Below are positions 49,253-62,082 of a DNA stretch of 64,000 nt, one piece after another (the first letter of the stretch is position 1; every line of letters begins with the position of its first letter). The position numbers and the translations under genes are program-made. The notes under the pieces are model-generated. The model was not told the DNA's origin. It ran no database searches and saw only the letters and a list, made by a program, of their open reading frames with translations. The stretch is from Rosellinia necatrix (Eukaryota > Ascomycota > Sordariomycetes > Xylariales > Xylariaceae): positions 4,216,001 through 4,280,000 of the forward strand of contig JAGYVD010000006.1 of NCBI GenBank assembly GCA_021209875.1, given 5' to 3'.

Positions 49253-49522
49253 TTCTTCTTAATACATAGGTATAATTAGGCTTAGTGTGATGGCTGCAAT
49301 AACGGCAGTTCAAAAGATTCAACTATACCTATGTATTGGGAAGAAAAACTAAGGTTGAAGAAAAGAGAAAACTACATACAGGGCCGACGGCCGGGATTCC
49401 TACTTGTACATACTACTGGCCATTCACTACATGACTGGCCTACCACATTTACCACTCCATAGCTGTACCTGCCTAGCCAGGTGGCCAATCAGAGACCGCC
49501 ATCATGGCTGTGGGCCATAATA
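49253..49522 (-). mobile_element. Rearranged solo LTR of the 270-bp gypsy family
   Basis: 49286-49522 matches the C/D LTR from TGTGATGGCTGCAATAACGG to GGGCCATAATA, lacking a short GATCGACTGGCCAG-type stretch, so it is 237 bp. No target duplication (CTTAG against ATAAC). The preceding 49253-49280 is an inverted copy of an internal LTR segment (RC of ATTATACCTATGTATTAAG), giving a fold-back pair with 49321-49345. Confidence 0.7.
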
Positions 49523-49603
49523 ATAACAATCAATTCTTTATTATTATTATAATATAATTAAAACTAAGATTTTAAATAAGCTTATAATAAAATTTATTAT
49601 AAT

Positions 49604-49873
49604 TATAATAGCTGCAATAACAGCAGTTGGAACAATGCCCAATTATACTTATATATTAGGAAGAAAAACTAAGGTTAAAAAAAAAAGAAAACTATATATA
49701 GGGCCGACGGCCGGAATTTCTACTTGTATATATTACTAGCTATTTACTACGTGACTGGCTTACTTACCATATTTATTATTTTACACCTGTACTTGCTTAG
49801 CTAGGTAGCTAATTAAGGATCGACTAGCTAGCCGGTTAATTAAAAATCGCTATTATAGCTGTAAGTTATAATA
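49604..49873 (-). repeat. LTR of element D (left copy)
   Basis: 270 bp, partner of 56212-56481. Confidence 0.88.
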
Positions 49874-52629
49874 ATCTTTTTTTTATAAAAAAAACTTAGC
49901 TTAAGTTTTTAGCTGCGCGTAAGGCTAAAAATTTGCTAAACTAATTTTTAAGTTGTTTATGCTACGCGTAAAGCTTGAACTAGCGACTTTTAAATTAATA
50001 CTTTTAAGCAGTAAAAAAATACTTTTAGCGTATATAATTAGTTAAAATCTAAAAGTTTTTAATTTTTAGTTTTTATTTATTATGTTAATTAATTAATTTT
50101 TATTTAGTTTATTTTTAATTAAGTTATTTATTATATTATTTACGCTGTATTTATAACTTTAGCTATACTTTGTTTTATAGTGCGTTATTATTATTATATA
50201 TTTTAATAAATATATTTTTTTTAGCCGCTTTAATTTATTTTTATAATTGTTTTAGCAGCCCCGTTTTTTTTAAATATTTTTTATAATATTTTTTTAGCTT
50301 AATTAAAACGTTTTTTAAGTCGGCTGCTAAATATTAATTGTTGTTATATTTTTAGCCTGTTTATAATATTTTATAAAACAATTTTTTTTTTTAGATTTTT
50401 AATATCAGGATTTTTTTTATTTTTTATTTTTTTTTTTTTAATATTTTATTAACTATTTTTTTTTCCGGTCGGGGTATTTTTTGTTTAAACAGCAGGTTGT
50501 TTATATATTTTTATAATTATTTAATATAAAACTAATAGTTTTTTTGCTATATTATTAACAGTTTTAGTTTAAATATATTAAAATAATCGGTTTAAATATT
50601 AATAATTTTATAAGCTTGTTATATTATTAAATAGTTTAATTTATTGTTAAAACAGTTAGTTTTTTTTTTTTTTATAATATAAATATATAGTTTTTAATTA
50701 TAAAATCTAAGTTTTATTAATGTTTATTAGCTTATATAATTATTTATTTCTACGTTTTTATATTTATATTTTTGTTTTTTAATATAGTCGCGGACTTTTT
50801 TATAAATATTTATATTTTTTTTAAAACAGCTTTTTTAATTAGTTTTTTTTATAATTATTTTATTTTTATTTAAGCTTTTTAGTTAAACGTTATATTTATC
50901 GGTTTTTTTATTAGTATTTTTTTTAAAAATAGCTTTTTTAAAATTTTATAAAGTAAAAATGCTTGGGCTATGTTTAAGGCCGGCAGTATTTTTAATTAGT
51001 TTTTTTGAAAGTAATTAATATATAGTTGCAGTTTTTAATTTATTTATTAATATATTATTTTTATTTGTTTTATTAATTAATAATGTTCTGCTATAAAAAG
51101 TCTAGTTTTATACTATATATTTTTAATAGCTTATTTATAAAATTAGCGATAAATTATTTTTTTGTTATTAATTATTATTTTTAGCTATTTATATATTTAA
51201 TAAAAATTTTTATAATATATTTTAGCAGCGTTTTTTGCTGTTATAAATTTTTATATATAGTTGTTTATATTAGTTTCGATAGTTTATTAATTATATAAAA
51301 GTTATATTATTTTTATATTTGTTTTAAAAAACTTTTAAAATTAATTATTATATATTATTAAATATATTTTAATATTAATAATAAAGTCAGCTTTTTTAGT
51401 GTTTTATCGCAAAAAGTTTTATAAAGCAGTAAAAATAGTTTATTATATATTAGTTAATTTTATAATATAGCTTTAGCTATTAATAACGTTAAAATATTAA
51501 ACGTTTTATTTTTTATAACTTAAATATATTATTATTAGTTTTATATAAACTTTTTAATTATTTAAGTTTATAAGTTGTTTAATTTAAAAATAACTAGTTT
51601 TTTTTATATAACAATAGATTTTTAGTATTAATTAATTAAAGTTTTTGTTAGCCCGGGCTTTTTTTTAATATTTATTTAAACTAGTGTTATATTAATTTAC
51701 TTTTAGTACTATGTTTATAAATATTACTTTTAATAATAATAAAAATATAATATTTTTATAGTATATATTTTACATATATTTTTTTTTATTTTAAAAGTTG
51801 CCGGCTTAAAAAAAACTATAGTTTTTTGTTTATTTTTCCGTTGTTTTTATATTTTTAAGTTTTTTATTAGTTTAAAAAAAATATTTGCTATTATATTTTT
51901 TAATTTTAAATAATACATAATATTAAAGTTATAATATATAATCAGCTTAGCTTATTTAGCTTGTTTTAAATTCAGGATTTTTTTTATGCTGAAATATTTT
52001 AATGCGGCATAATTTATAATAACTAAAAACAGCTGTAATTATTGCAGGCTTATTAACTCTGTTTTTTAATATAATAGTTTTTTAATAATAGCTAATATTT
52101 TTTTGTTATAAATATTATAGTTTAATTCTACGTTATAAAAAGTTTTTAAATAAAATATAACTAGCTGTTATAAGTTGTTTGTTGTTTTTTATTATAACAG
52201 CACGCTAGCTGCTATTTTATTAAACATGTTTATTTTTATTTATGTTTTATTTTTATAGTTAAAATATTTTAGTACTAATATATTAATTAGCTTGTTTTTT
52301 AATATTTTAAATATATTTTAGCAAGCTTTTAATTATATTAAGTTAGCTTTTATATAAGTTAAATTATTTAATAATTTTATTATTTAATTATATTTTTAAA
52401 TAAACTTTTATAGAAGTTATAAAAGCTTAAAAATAAGCGTACTTTTTTAATAACGCTTTTTTTTTTTGCGTTTTTTAGCTAAAAATAATTTTAATTTTAT
52501 TAAAGTTAACTTTTATTTTTTTAGTTTTAATAATAAATTTAAAAAATTTAGTTTTTTTTATATAAAATTTGCATTTTTTTAAGTCGGCCTGTAGTTCTGT
52601 TTTTTTAAAGCGTTATAGCATTTTATTAA

Positions 52630-53010
52630 CGTAGTATTAATATTTTAGTTTATTATTTAAATAAATTAAAATATTGTTAATATAAGCTGTATAAAAATAT
52701 TTAAATATTTTTATAACGTATTATTAATATATTTTTAAAAAATAGCCAGCTTATTAATTAACTTAAAAAATAGTATTTTAAACTAATAAACTTTATACCG
52801 GGTTTAAAAAACGGTTAATTTTTTGTTTTTTTTTATAATATAAATATAATAGAACGCTTGCTTAATATTAATTTTTATAAATATTTTAGTTTATATTATA
52901 CAAGCTAATATTTTTTTAATTAGCAGTAATAAGTAGCGGTTTTTTTAAATTAAAATATTTAGTTTTTTATAATTAACATATAAACATAAAAACTTGTTGC
53001 TTTTACGTGC
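52630..53010 (-). pseudogene. Gypsy reverse transcriptase remnant of element D
   Basis: Colinear with the RT core of element C (36880-37290) and disrupted by RIP-type changes. Includes the minus-strand equivalent of the RYKVY*FKVLFF block. Confidence 0.7.
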
Positions 53011-56000
53011 AAAAAATACAAAGGCTGTTTAAAAAGCCAGCGTAAATTTTATAAATTTTTTTGTTAAGTTGTTATAAATATATTATCGATATGTTTTAGT
53101 TTTTTTAAATAATATTTTATATAAAAAGCTATATTTTAATAATTTTAAGTTTTAATTTAACGTTAAACAGTAATTAACTTTTAGTTTATATAAAAATAAG
53201 TCGTTTAAAGCAGCTTTTAAAAAACATTTAAATATTTATAATAAGTTTTTAAAACGATTTATAATAAGCTTTTTTTTAGTTCTGCTTTATTTTTATTTAA
53301 TAGTTTATTTTAAATCTTTTGTTTTTTATATTTTATTATTTTATTAATTTTATATAACGTAGTTATATTATAATATATTATGCTGTTTTATTATAGCGTT
53401 ATATTAAAAGCTACGGCTTTAATATTTATAATTTTTATAAATTAATGCTTATATTATTTAATAATGTTTTGCTGAAGTTAATACAATTTTTAGGCATTTT
53501 TTTTAAATAGAGTTTTTATTTTTAATTTAATTTTTATTATTTTTAAAATTAAGTCGGTATTTTTGTTCTTGTTTAATACTTTTTTTATTTTATATATTTT
53601 TTGTATAGTTTTATTTTTTATTTAAAATAACTATTAATTTTAAAGCTTTAAAATAACTATTAAAGTAGGTTTAAAAAAGCTTTTTAAGTTTATATTATTT
53701 ATAGTCGGCTTAGTTTTTAGCTAAATAATTTTTTGCTATATTTAGCTTAAAATGTTTTATTTTTGCAGCTTTTTTTTTTGCTGCTTTTAATTAAGTTGCT
53801 TATTTTTACGTTTTTTATTCTCGCGGTCTATTAGCTTTTTTTTTAAACAACGTTTTTTTAATGTTTAAAATATTTTAATAAGTCGCCTGTTTTATTTATT
53901 AAAATTTTAAAAGCTTAATACTCCGGTTTTTAGTTATTTAAAAATAAAAATCGTTTATATAAAAAATTTATTAATACGTTATAATAATTATAATATTTTT
54001 TTAATAATTATATCGCGTTTTATATTAATTATAATTAAAAAGCTTTTTATATTATTTTTTTATATTTTAAAATATGCTTTTAAAGCCAGGTTTACTTGTT
54101 AGATTAAATTGCTGTTATATCTAGCAATAATAACTAGTTTAAAGCTTGTTATAATTTTAAGTTTTAAGTATTTTATTATTTAAGCAGCAAAAGTTATACT
54201 AATTAAAATATATACGTTTGTTTTTATATCAGCTAAAGCTTTAATAAATAATATAAGTTTATTATTTATTATAATATAATTTATAAAAACGGGTTTTTTT
54301 AAAATGCTTTTAAAAAATTAAACAGGATCTTTTATATTATATTATATTAAATGCTAATATTTTCTGTTTAAAAAAAAAGTTTATTTATTTTAAGCTGTTT
54401 TTTTTTTTTATTTATATTTTTATTTTTATATAATCTGTTTTTATAGTTTTTATAAAAATAATATTAACGCATATATTATTTAATCGGTTAAAGTTATTTT
54501 TATAAAAATAATTATTGCTGTAATATTTTTGTTTATAGCAGATAAAACATTTGTTTTTTAAAATAAAAGCTTTAAACTAATTTAATTTTAGCTTAGCGTA
54601 AATTTTTGTTTTATTTTTTGTTTGTTTAATAGTAGCAACGCTTTTATTGTTGTTTTTTAATATATAAGCGTTTTTAAGTCGGGAACTATTTCGGGCGGCC
54701 TAGGTCGAAGTTTTTTTTAGCTTTTTTTTTTCTGGATTTTTTTTTTTTTATAAGGCCTTGCTTTAGATAAAGTTTTTTTGCTGCTAGTAGTTATACAACT
54801 ATATATATTTATAATAAGCAGTAAAATTTATTATATTATTATATAATTTATTTATATAAAGCTTATTTAAACGTTTAAATAATTTATTATATATGTTTTA
54901 TTTAAAATTTTTTAAGTTAACCTAAGCTATACTAGCCTATTAAATAAACTTAATATAAAATAAAATAAACTTATTGCTTGCAGCTATTTTAAGTTTTAAT
55001 ATTTAACCCTGGCTTTTTTATATTTATTAAAGTTATTATAAAACAAAAAAAAATAGTTTAGAACTTTTTAGCTAGTTTTTAATATTAGTTCGCTATAATT
55101 ATTAATAATAAACAGTATAAAGTTTTTTAAAACTTTATTTTTTATATAGCTGGTAATATAGTTGATTTTTTTTAATTTATATTAAAAATAGTTGTTATTT
55201 TTAATAAGTTTGCTTTTTAAAAGCATAAACTAATGCTTAAATTTTATTTTTAATTTATTGCTTACTAGTTTTTTATTTATAAAAAACCAGTAGTTCTGCA
55301 GCTTTAAAAGTTAATTTTAATTTTTTTTTAATATATTACAAATTAAAAATGCTTAAGTCTAGCTTAAATATAATTTTTTAGCAACTACTAAATGTTCTGT
55401 TTATTTAAGCAGACATTATAACAATCTAGTTTTTTAAAATTTTAATTTTTTTGTTTGTTTTAATTAAAACGTCATTTAAGTTAGCTTTAATTTTTTTATT
55501 TTATAAACTAAACTAGTTTATTTAATATAATATTTATATAAAGTTATTATTTGTTTTATTTATTAAGTTAATAATATTTTTTAAAATATTTTAAGCAGCA
55601 CTAATAAACAACAAACAGTATTTAAATTTATAATATATTTTTTTAAAGTAGTTATAAATTAGTTTTATAAACTATTAAAAGTTTATAAAGCTATTTTATA
55701 ATAAAAATACATGTTTTTTTTTTAAGCGTTATTACTACAAATATTATTTTTAATTATCTATTAATAATAAAATAAGCTGTATTAGTTTTTATTTATTTTA
55801 TAAAGTTTTTATAAAGTTTTATAAAAGCTAGCCGCACGTAAGTTTTAATTATTATTTTAAGCGGTGCAATTTTAATATAAAAATATTAATAAGTTTGTTT
55901 TTTTTTGCTTTTATTTTTATTATAACTATTGTTTTTATGTTTAAAACGTTTTACTGTATTAATATTATTTATTTATAACGCTAACTTTATAAACTTTAAA

Positions 56001-56211
56001 AATTAGCAACAAAGTTTGCAGTAATTATATCGACTAGCGTTCCGAAATGCTAGTTTATTTAAATTGTTTTTTTTAAAACGTATTTATTGCTTGGCCTCTG
56101 CTAAAAAAGTTAAATTATTTTTTTTTGCTATAATATTTTTAGCGTATTAATTAATTAATTGTTTAAAAAAATTTAACGTTTTTTTAAATAATAAAAAATA
56201 AACTTTAGTTT

Positions 56212-56481
56212 TATAATAGCTATAATAACAGCAGTTAAAACAATGCCTAATTATATTTATATATTAAAAAAAAAAACTAAAGTTAAAAAAAAAAAAAAAC
56301 TATATATAGCGCCAACGGCCAGAATTCTTACTTATATATACTACTAGCTATTTACTACGTAACTGGCCTACCTACCACATTTACTATTCCACACCTGTAC
56401 CTGCTTAGCCAGGTGGCTAATTAGGGATCGACTGGCCAGCTGGCCAATCAGAGATCGCCATCATGGCTGTGGGCCATGACA
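56212..56481 (-). repeat. LTR of element D (right copy, partly RIP-spared)
   Basis: 270 bp. The outer part keeps GGCCAGCTGGCCAATCAGAG and a normal GC level. Confidence 0.88.
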
Positions 56482-56767
56482 ATAATTATTTTTCTTAATT
56501 TTATATTTTTAATTAAATAAATTATTAATTATTATATAGGTTTTTTTTATTAATATTATATAATTTATATTTATTATATTAATTTAAATATATTTTTATT
56601 TTATAAATCTTGACTTAAACAATAAAAAGCTTTAGATTTTTTATAATATATTATTTACTAAAATAACTTTTCTTATTATATATTATTTTTAAAAATTTAA
56701 TTATTTATTTTTAAATATATATAATTTATATTTTTTTTTTTAATTAATGTTATAAAAAAATATCTGA

Positions 56768-56968
56768 TACGCGCACGTAGAGGGAGCGCTTATATAAGCC
56801 CCTCGCTTGGGGTGCTGTGGCCCGTGGCCACAGGCACAACCTAATTGGGCCTAGCCCCATGTATGTGGGCCCTAGCCCACACCTAGGTAAAACTTTAGCT
56901 TAGCCTAGATTTGCTAGTCCTTCATCTTTTTACAATACACACTTTACACCCCCATGGTGCACCTTTCA
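56768..56968 (-). repeat. 200-bp inverted repeat, right arm
   Basis: Inverted partner of 49025-49224; ends CCCCCATGGTGCACCTTTCA. Together they bracket element D and the rearranged solo LTR. Confidence 0.8.
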
Positions 56969-58224
56969 ATATCTAAACTTAAAAAATTAACAATATTTTT
57001 ATTATTTTTATAAATTATTTTTAATACATAAAAAGGATCAAATATTTCTTACCTTTTGATAGGCTAGTTTAAGTGGGTTCAGCTCACATAGACCTGTTGG
57101 CCTACCCCAATAGCCACCAACTCAGCCACAGGGCTCACTGCGGCATTTGGGCTGCGATCACCAGCCTTTTGCCAAAGCTATCCATTTCACCGTGACACAT
57201 GCAAATAATCTTCTATTAGGAATAGGCTCATCCAGTACTGCCCTGCTGCTTAAGGCAAGAATTTTAAGGTTCTTTGTAACCAGAACAAAGGGTGAGTATC
57301 CTTGCCGCTTTTATGGGATGGCCCACAGGTGGTGAAACAAAGGAGGATATATGAATTGAAAGCATATCCCGTTTCACAGTATGATTGAAAGCGTTTGTAA
57401 TCATAAGGCAGGTGGGATAAACAGTACAAGATAAGGGCTGTAATAGAGAGAAAGGGCAACAAGGGACTACTCGCAAGCCGCCCCTTGTCGCCTAGGCCAC
57501 TGCTCTGCTGCACCAAAAATATGGCCAGAAAATTAACCTATAAGTTATCAATGAAAATAGAATATCAAAGGGAATAGAAACTAAGAAATAAGGCCATATT
57601 CTCCGTGATTAACCCAGTTTTGTCTACCAGTGAATACCATTGGCCTCACGCACAACAAATTCAGTGACACCCATGGACAAATGGTCGAATACCATCTATA
57701 TACGTACTATCAACACAAATGCGCCCGCAGTCGAGCATTCTAGTAGCATAGCGGTTGTGAAGTCTGAGGTAGCATAGTTGGGCAGCATTGTCCACCGGGG
57801 CCGACGCCCTGAGACTAAAACAGCCGTCGTGCGTTAGTGGGGTATGATGATGGCTATATTGCTAAGTTTGAGCAAATTGTATCATCTAGTATAATATGAC
57901 CAAGATGTCATTGTACAGCAACACATCCAATGTCAATTTATGGGTGGCAACGCCTCTCGACCGCATCCGTCCCGGGCCTGACTTGCATGACCTTTTTTTG
58001 GCAGCATTGAGGTGGTTTCGGAAAAGGAGCAGGACAAATCGAGCCAACCATAGTTTTGGTTGCGGTCGTATCCTTTGTTCTACAACACACAATGGCCAAG
58101 TGAGACCAACACCTTCTGATAGCTCGAGCACCCGGCTTAGCAACACCAACTTTTTACAGTAGTATCAATTGACAAGCAAATCCTATCCGCGATAGCCCTG
58201 CGAAAAAGGGCTTAGATTGGCAGC
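56969..58224. other. Intergenic after the repeat block
   Basis: Composition returns to normal by about 57050. Small frames at 57147-57516 and 57886-58162 have no domain content. Upstream region of the kinase gene. Confidence 0.5.
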
Positions 58225-61016
58225 ATGGACGACCAGGACCGGGCCCACATGCAAAACGAACAGTGGAAGTCCTACCGCATCAAGGGAACCAATCTACATA
58301 ACTACGGGTCACTCACAGCCCATGAAGGATATAATCCTCCCCCTCCACCATCGCCGAATAGAGATACCCCTCGCTTTTTTGAGGGTAGAAGATGGGCGCC
58401 ATACCCGTATTGGTTCCCCCTTAAATCGAGCACATTACCCGAGAGGGCAACCCAATACGATGCTCGATTTCATTTCCGAGCGGCTCACGCCCAGGCGCAG
58501 TATCGTCAGGCCATTGTTCACTTTGGACCGCCGCGTTATAATGTGGTGAGGACTTTGGGCATAGGAGGGAATGGGGTGGCCATTCATTTTAGGGATCGAG
58601 GGTCTGGAGGCTCAAACGAGACCGGGAGAGACATCGTCATTAAAATGTCTCTCCATGGTTGGACACATGATAGCACTGTGATGGAAAAGAGGATGTTGAG
58701 GGTGAGCTGCATGAGCCAAATAAATAAAGAAGACTGGCTTACAAGTTTAACAAATCTTTAGAAAGTTCAAGGTTCCGCACATTGCGTGCAGATTATCGAC
58801 CCCCAAGATATTGGGCAACCTGAGGAAGAGCCCGCGCTCGTACCATTGGATACCTGCGATTCAAGCACAGACCACGACTCGAGCGGGAATGAGAGCTTGA
58901 ACCGCGCGGAAGTCAGGAAGAGACATCGGGTCCGAAAGCGAAGTCTCCGTACCAGATTACAAGCCGAAAGAAAAAGACGACGATGGATAGAACGACAAAA
59001 TGAGATAGATGCAGAAATACTACAAAGAAAAGAGAGGGGATTCAGAAGAGACTACATAGTTATGGAGTATCTGCAGCACGGTAGTCTCGCAACCTTGATG
59101 GCCAAGCTTAGTGACCGTAAACCGAGGGATAAGAAACATCTCCGGATACCAAACCGAGTTCTCTGGGGATTCTGGCTCTGTTGTAAGTTTTTAAGGGCGC
59201 CCAGTCGCCAATAATGCAGATAATCATCTGACTTGAGTTGCAGTGATAAGAGCTTGTATAGCTATGGAGTACCCCCCTCGGAAATTCCACCCCCTTCGCA
59301 AGAAGCCCGAGAAACCCGAAGGGGCCATTCCTTATCTGCAAGCGAAAGCGAACGGAATGATGCGCGAGTGTAAACGCCTCGGACTTAAGTTTTTCGACCC
59401 GGATAAACATGCTCAGATGGAGGCCGAACACAAGCAACTAGAGGGGGATCTTATTGAGAATCTTCCCAATGCCAATGGGAAGAAATCCGATGATTGGAAA
59501 CTTGAAAGAAGGCAGAATATGATACACCGTGATATTGACCCTACCAATAGTTCGTCCACCACACCTCATAATTGCTTGATAACATGAGCTGACAACTTTG
59601 GAGTTTTTGTTCATGGCTTTGAGCTTGATGATACAGCCTTACTGCAATGGCGACAAACGCGAGCAAAGGGTTCAAATATCGTAGATCCTACCAATCTTAA
59701 CGAGAGCGAAGCAAAACAGAAAGAAGATGAACTTAACTTCACAAAAAGGCGACCAGACAGGGCTTGTCGAGAGCACGAACTGATACCCAGACTGAAAGTA
59801 AGGGCCAAAGAAACTACAGTATTTAAAAAGGCTGTTGCTAATACCAGTGGTTTATCAGTTAGGAGATTTTGGATTGGCCGTTTGTGTCAAACGAGAGAAA
59901 TCAAAGTAAGTACCTTACCTAGTACGGACGTACTATTACTATTCACCACGCTCACCCTGAATAGCGAGTATTACCGCAATCACCGCATCGCAGCCAAGCA
60001 CGGAGACCACCCCCCTGTAAGAATCCGATCATATTAGAGTCTTTAATAGATATGTATCTAATGCAACATTCTAGGAATCCTTTGGCCCCGAATGGGAGGC
60101 AATTGATCTGGACCCAGCCGGGCATCAGTTGGCCGATTCAAGAACATGCGGTTATTACAGCTATAAGACAAATATTTGGAGTATTGGATTGGTAAGTAAA
60201 AGTCAATCTCATTAAGGATTTTGTCAAAAGCGGACCTCACCAGGATGCAGCCGAATACTTGAATAAAAACATCGAGTATAATACAAGCTCAGGGGTACAA
60301 CGCTGCGACACCAAAATTTATGTGGCCCCCACTACATATTTCCCGTGTTCAAGTCCAAATTTCCTCTGGTATATTTATACTAATACACCCTAGACAATGT
60401 GGCAATTAATCACCAGATACAATCCGCCTATACCACCAGCCGCGCAACCCCCCTATGAAGTAGTCGACCAGTATGTCCCATATAACGAGCATGGGCAGAC
60501 CAATCTGGACCTTATATTCAAGGATCCGCAATATAAGGACTTCAAAGTTTCTTATTGTGCATTGCTCCTCGATCCAAGGACCACGGAGTATGATTGGGTT
60601 CATAAAGACCTACGGGAAACCATTTTTAAATGCCGTGAGTTGCCAACAGCTACGTTCCAATTATGGGCTCTTCAGTCTCTGCATTGAATTATGAGTGACC
60701 CCCCGACGTGACAAACCTGTGCCGTTAAGGCAGATAATAAAATAAAACTTAACTAACAAAGTATTTTCGGCCAGTCTATCACAAGCCCGACGATAGACCG
60801 TCTCTCCAGGAACTTTTGCAGGAAGCGGAGAAAAACACGCAACTTGAGTTTCCGGGGGAAACTGATGAGTATATCAAAGAATGGATACAATATTGGTTCT
60901 TCGATGCTACTGCAGATGCATCGTGGACCTCATCGTCGCCCAGTCCGCCCCCAAATCAACCCCCGCCTCCGACAGGACTTCCCCCCCCAGTGCCGCGGCT
61001 AGCCAAACCACCATAA
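58225..61016 (+). CDS. Divergent fungal protein kinase-like protein
   Basis: Nine exons: 58225-58701, 58762-59182, 59244-59549, 59604-59797, 59859-59905, 59965-60016, 60075-60191, 60394-60634 and 60775-61016; 698 aa, all phases agree. Kinase signatures in order: glycine loop LGIGGNG (residues 111-117), Lys140 in DIVIK, Glu154 in the alpha-C helix, hinge VMEYLQHGSL, catalytic loop HRDIDPTN (394-401), DFG (469-471), and RPSLQELL in the last subdomain. The catalytic-loop Lys of HRDLKxxN is replaced by Asp, as in a class of fungal kinases. A basic insert with RKRHRVRKRSLRTR lies before the hinge and a charged insert precedes the DFG. The C-terminus is proline-rich (PPPNQPPPPTGLPPPVP). Substrate unknown. 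The 202-bp intron (60192-60393) has a CTAATAC branch site. Confidence 0.85.
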
Positions 61017-61030
61017 ATGACGCGCTTCTA

Positions 61031-62082
61031 ATGGATATATATATTAATAATCCAGAGGTCGCCACTCATCGTTTAATGCCACAATTATTTGCAGCAACGT
61101 TTCCCTTTGGTTGGAGCAGGGTGGTCAATAACGGTTATCAGCTTCGGTGTGGTTTACTAGCGGTGGCAGATAGCGTGAAACATCAGCTAGGCTACAACCC
61201 AACCATAAATGGCGTTACTTACCATTTCCCAACCCTCCCATCAGCAGACAGACTTCAAGAGATACATCAAGATATCTTGCGGAGAGGAGACTTCGATTCA
61301 TTCATAGCTGAAGGCTTGACCGAAGTAGCGGAGACTCAAAATTATAATGCCACCGTACTTGGTGCGATCCTTGTTGAATGGGGGCGACGAGCCGGGATCG
61401 AGTAAGTATTCCGTCAAGGCTTTCCCCAGAGCATAACATCGATTTAGTCGAGGAACGGCTATTCGGAATCGTCCAATATACCCCAACCTATCATGGAACG
61501 TACTAATCACTTTGTTTCTATAGGGTAGAATTAGGCGTCATATTACAAGGCTACGATTTTCCTACTCGGGCAGCCTCGACATGGGATCATCCAAGATTCA
61601 TCTGGATTTATAACGACAATGCCCAGGAGATCGCGATGGTTAACAATTTTAGGGACGCCGATCAGATCCTAAGCCACTTTGAAGGTATGAGACCGAAGCC
61701 GCCGCCAACATCCGCGGGCGCCCCAGATGGTAACAAGACTGCCGTATCCGGGTTTTACCAAGGTCCTACGGATACTGGGGAATATGCTATGGACGATGAC
61801 GATGAAGATCCTACAGACTATGGGGAGTATCTAACAGATGATGAAAATATCACCGACAGTGGAGAATATTCTACATATTATGAAGAGTATCTCACAGACC
61901 AAGGAGAAGGCCTTCCGGAAAATGAGGGTTCTTTACTAGACCTTGGAGGTTACCTACCGGACCTTCGAGCTAATTCTCAAGATTACAATGGAGGTAATGC
62001 CCCAGGCGGTGGGGTTAATTCCTCAAGCCCTAAGGATGATCTCCCTGACTACGAAGAATATGAAAGTGACAGGGAAAATTGA
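61031..62082 (+). CDS. OTU-like protein with acidic GEY-repeat tail
   Basis: Two exons, 61031-61401 and 61524-62082 (intron 122 bp, phase 2), 309 aa. The segment WSRVVNNGYQLRCGLLAVAD resembles the catalytic Cys region of fungal OTU-like cysteine peptidases, and FIWIYNDNAQ could be the later His-equivalent strand, though no His is present there, so activity is doubtful. The C-terminal third is very acidic with repeated units around DTGEY, DYGEY, DSGEY and YYEEY. It starts 15 bp after the kinase stop. The same frame is open leftward to 60881 across the kinase's proline-rich tail, so a longer N-terminus or a kinase fusion by alternative splicing is possible. I chose the ATG at 61031 as the first that does not overlap the kinase. 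Confidence 0.55.

Larger units (their letters stand above)
49604..56481 (-). mobile_element. LTR retrotransposon D (Ty3/gypsy, same family as C)
   Basis: Full-length 6878-bp element with 270-bp LTRs at 49604-49873 and 56212-56481 and a perfect 5-bp target duplication ATAAT (49599-49603 and 56482-56486). Internal sequence is colinear with C over its length. The minus strand carries the RT core at about 52.63-53.01 kb. RIP-degraded, but less uniformly than C (for example GC-containing patches at 50985 and 54680). The right LTR outer part is spared. Confidence 0.88.

Noticed and set aside
57147..58162. Small frames on both strands upstream of the kinase
   Set aside because: No domain content, mutually overlapping, no consistent gene structure.
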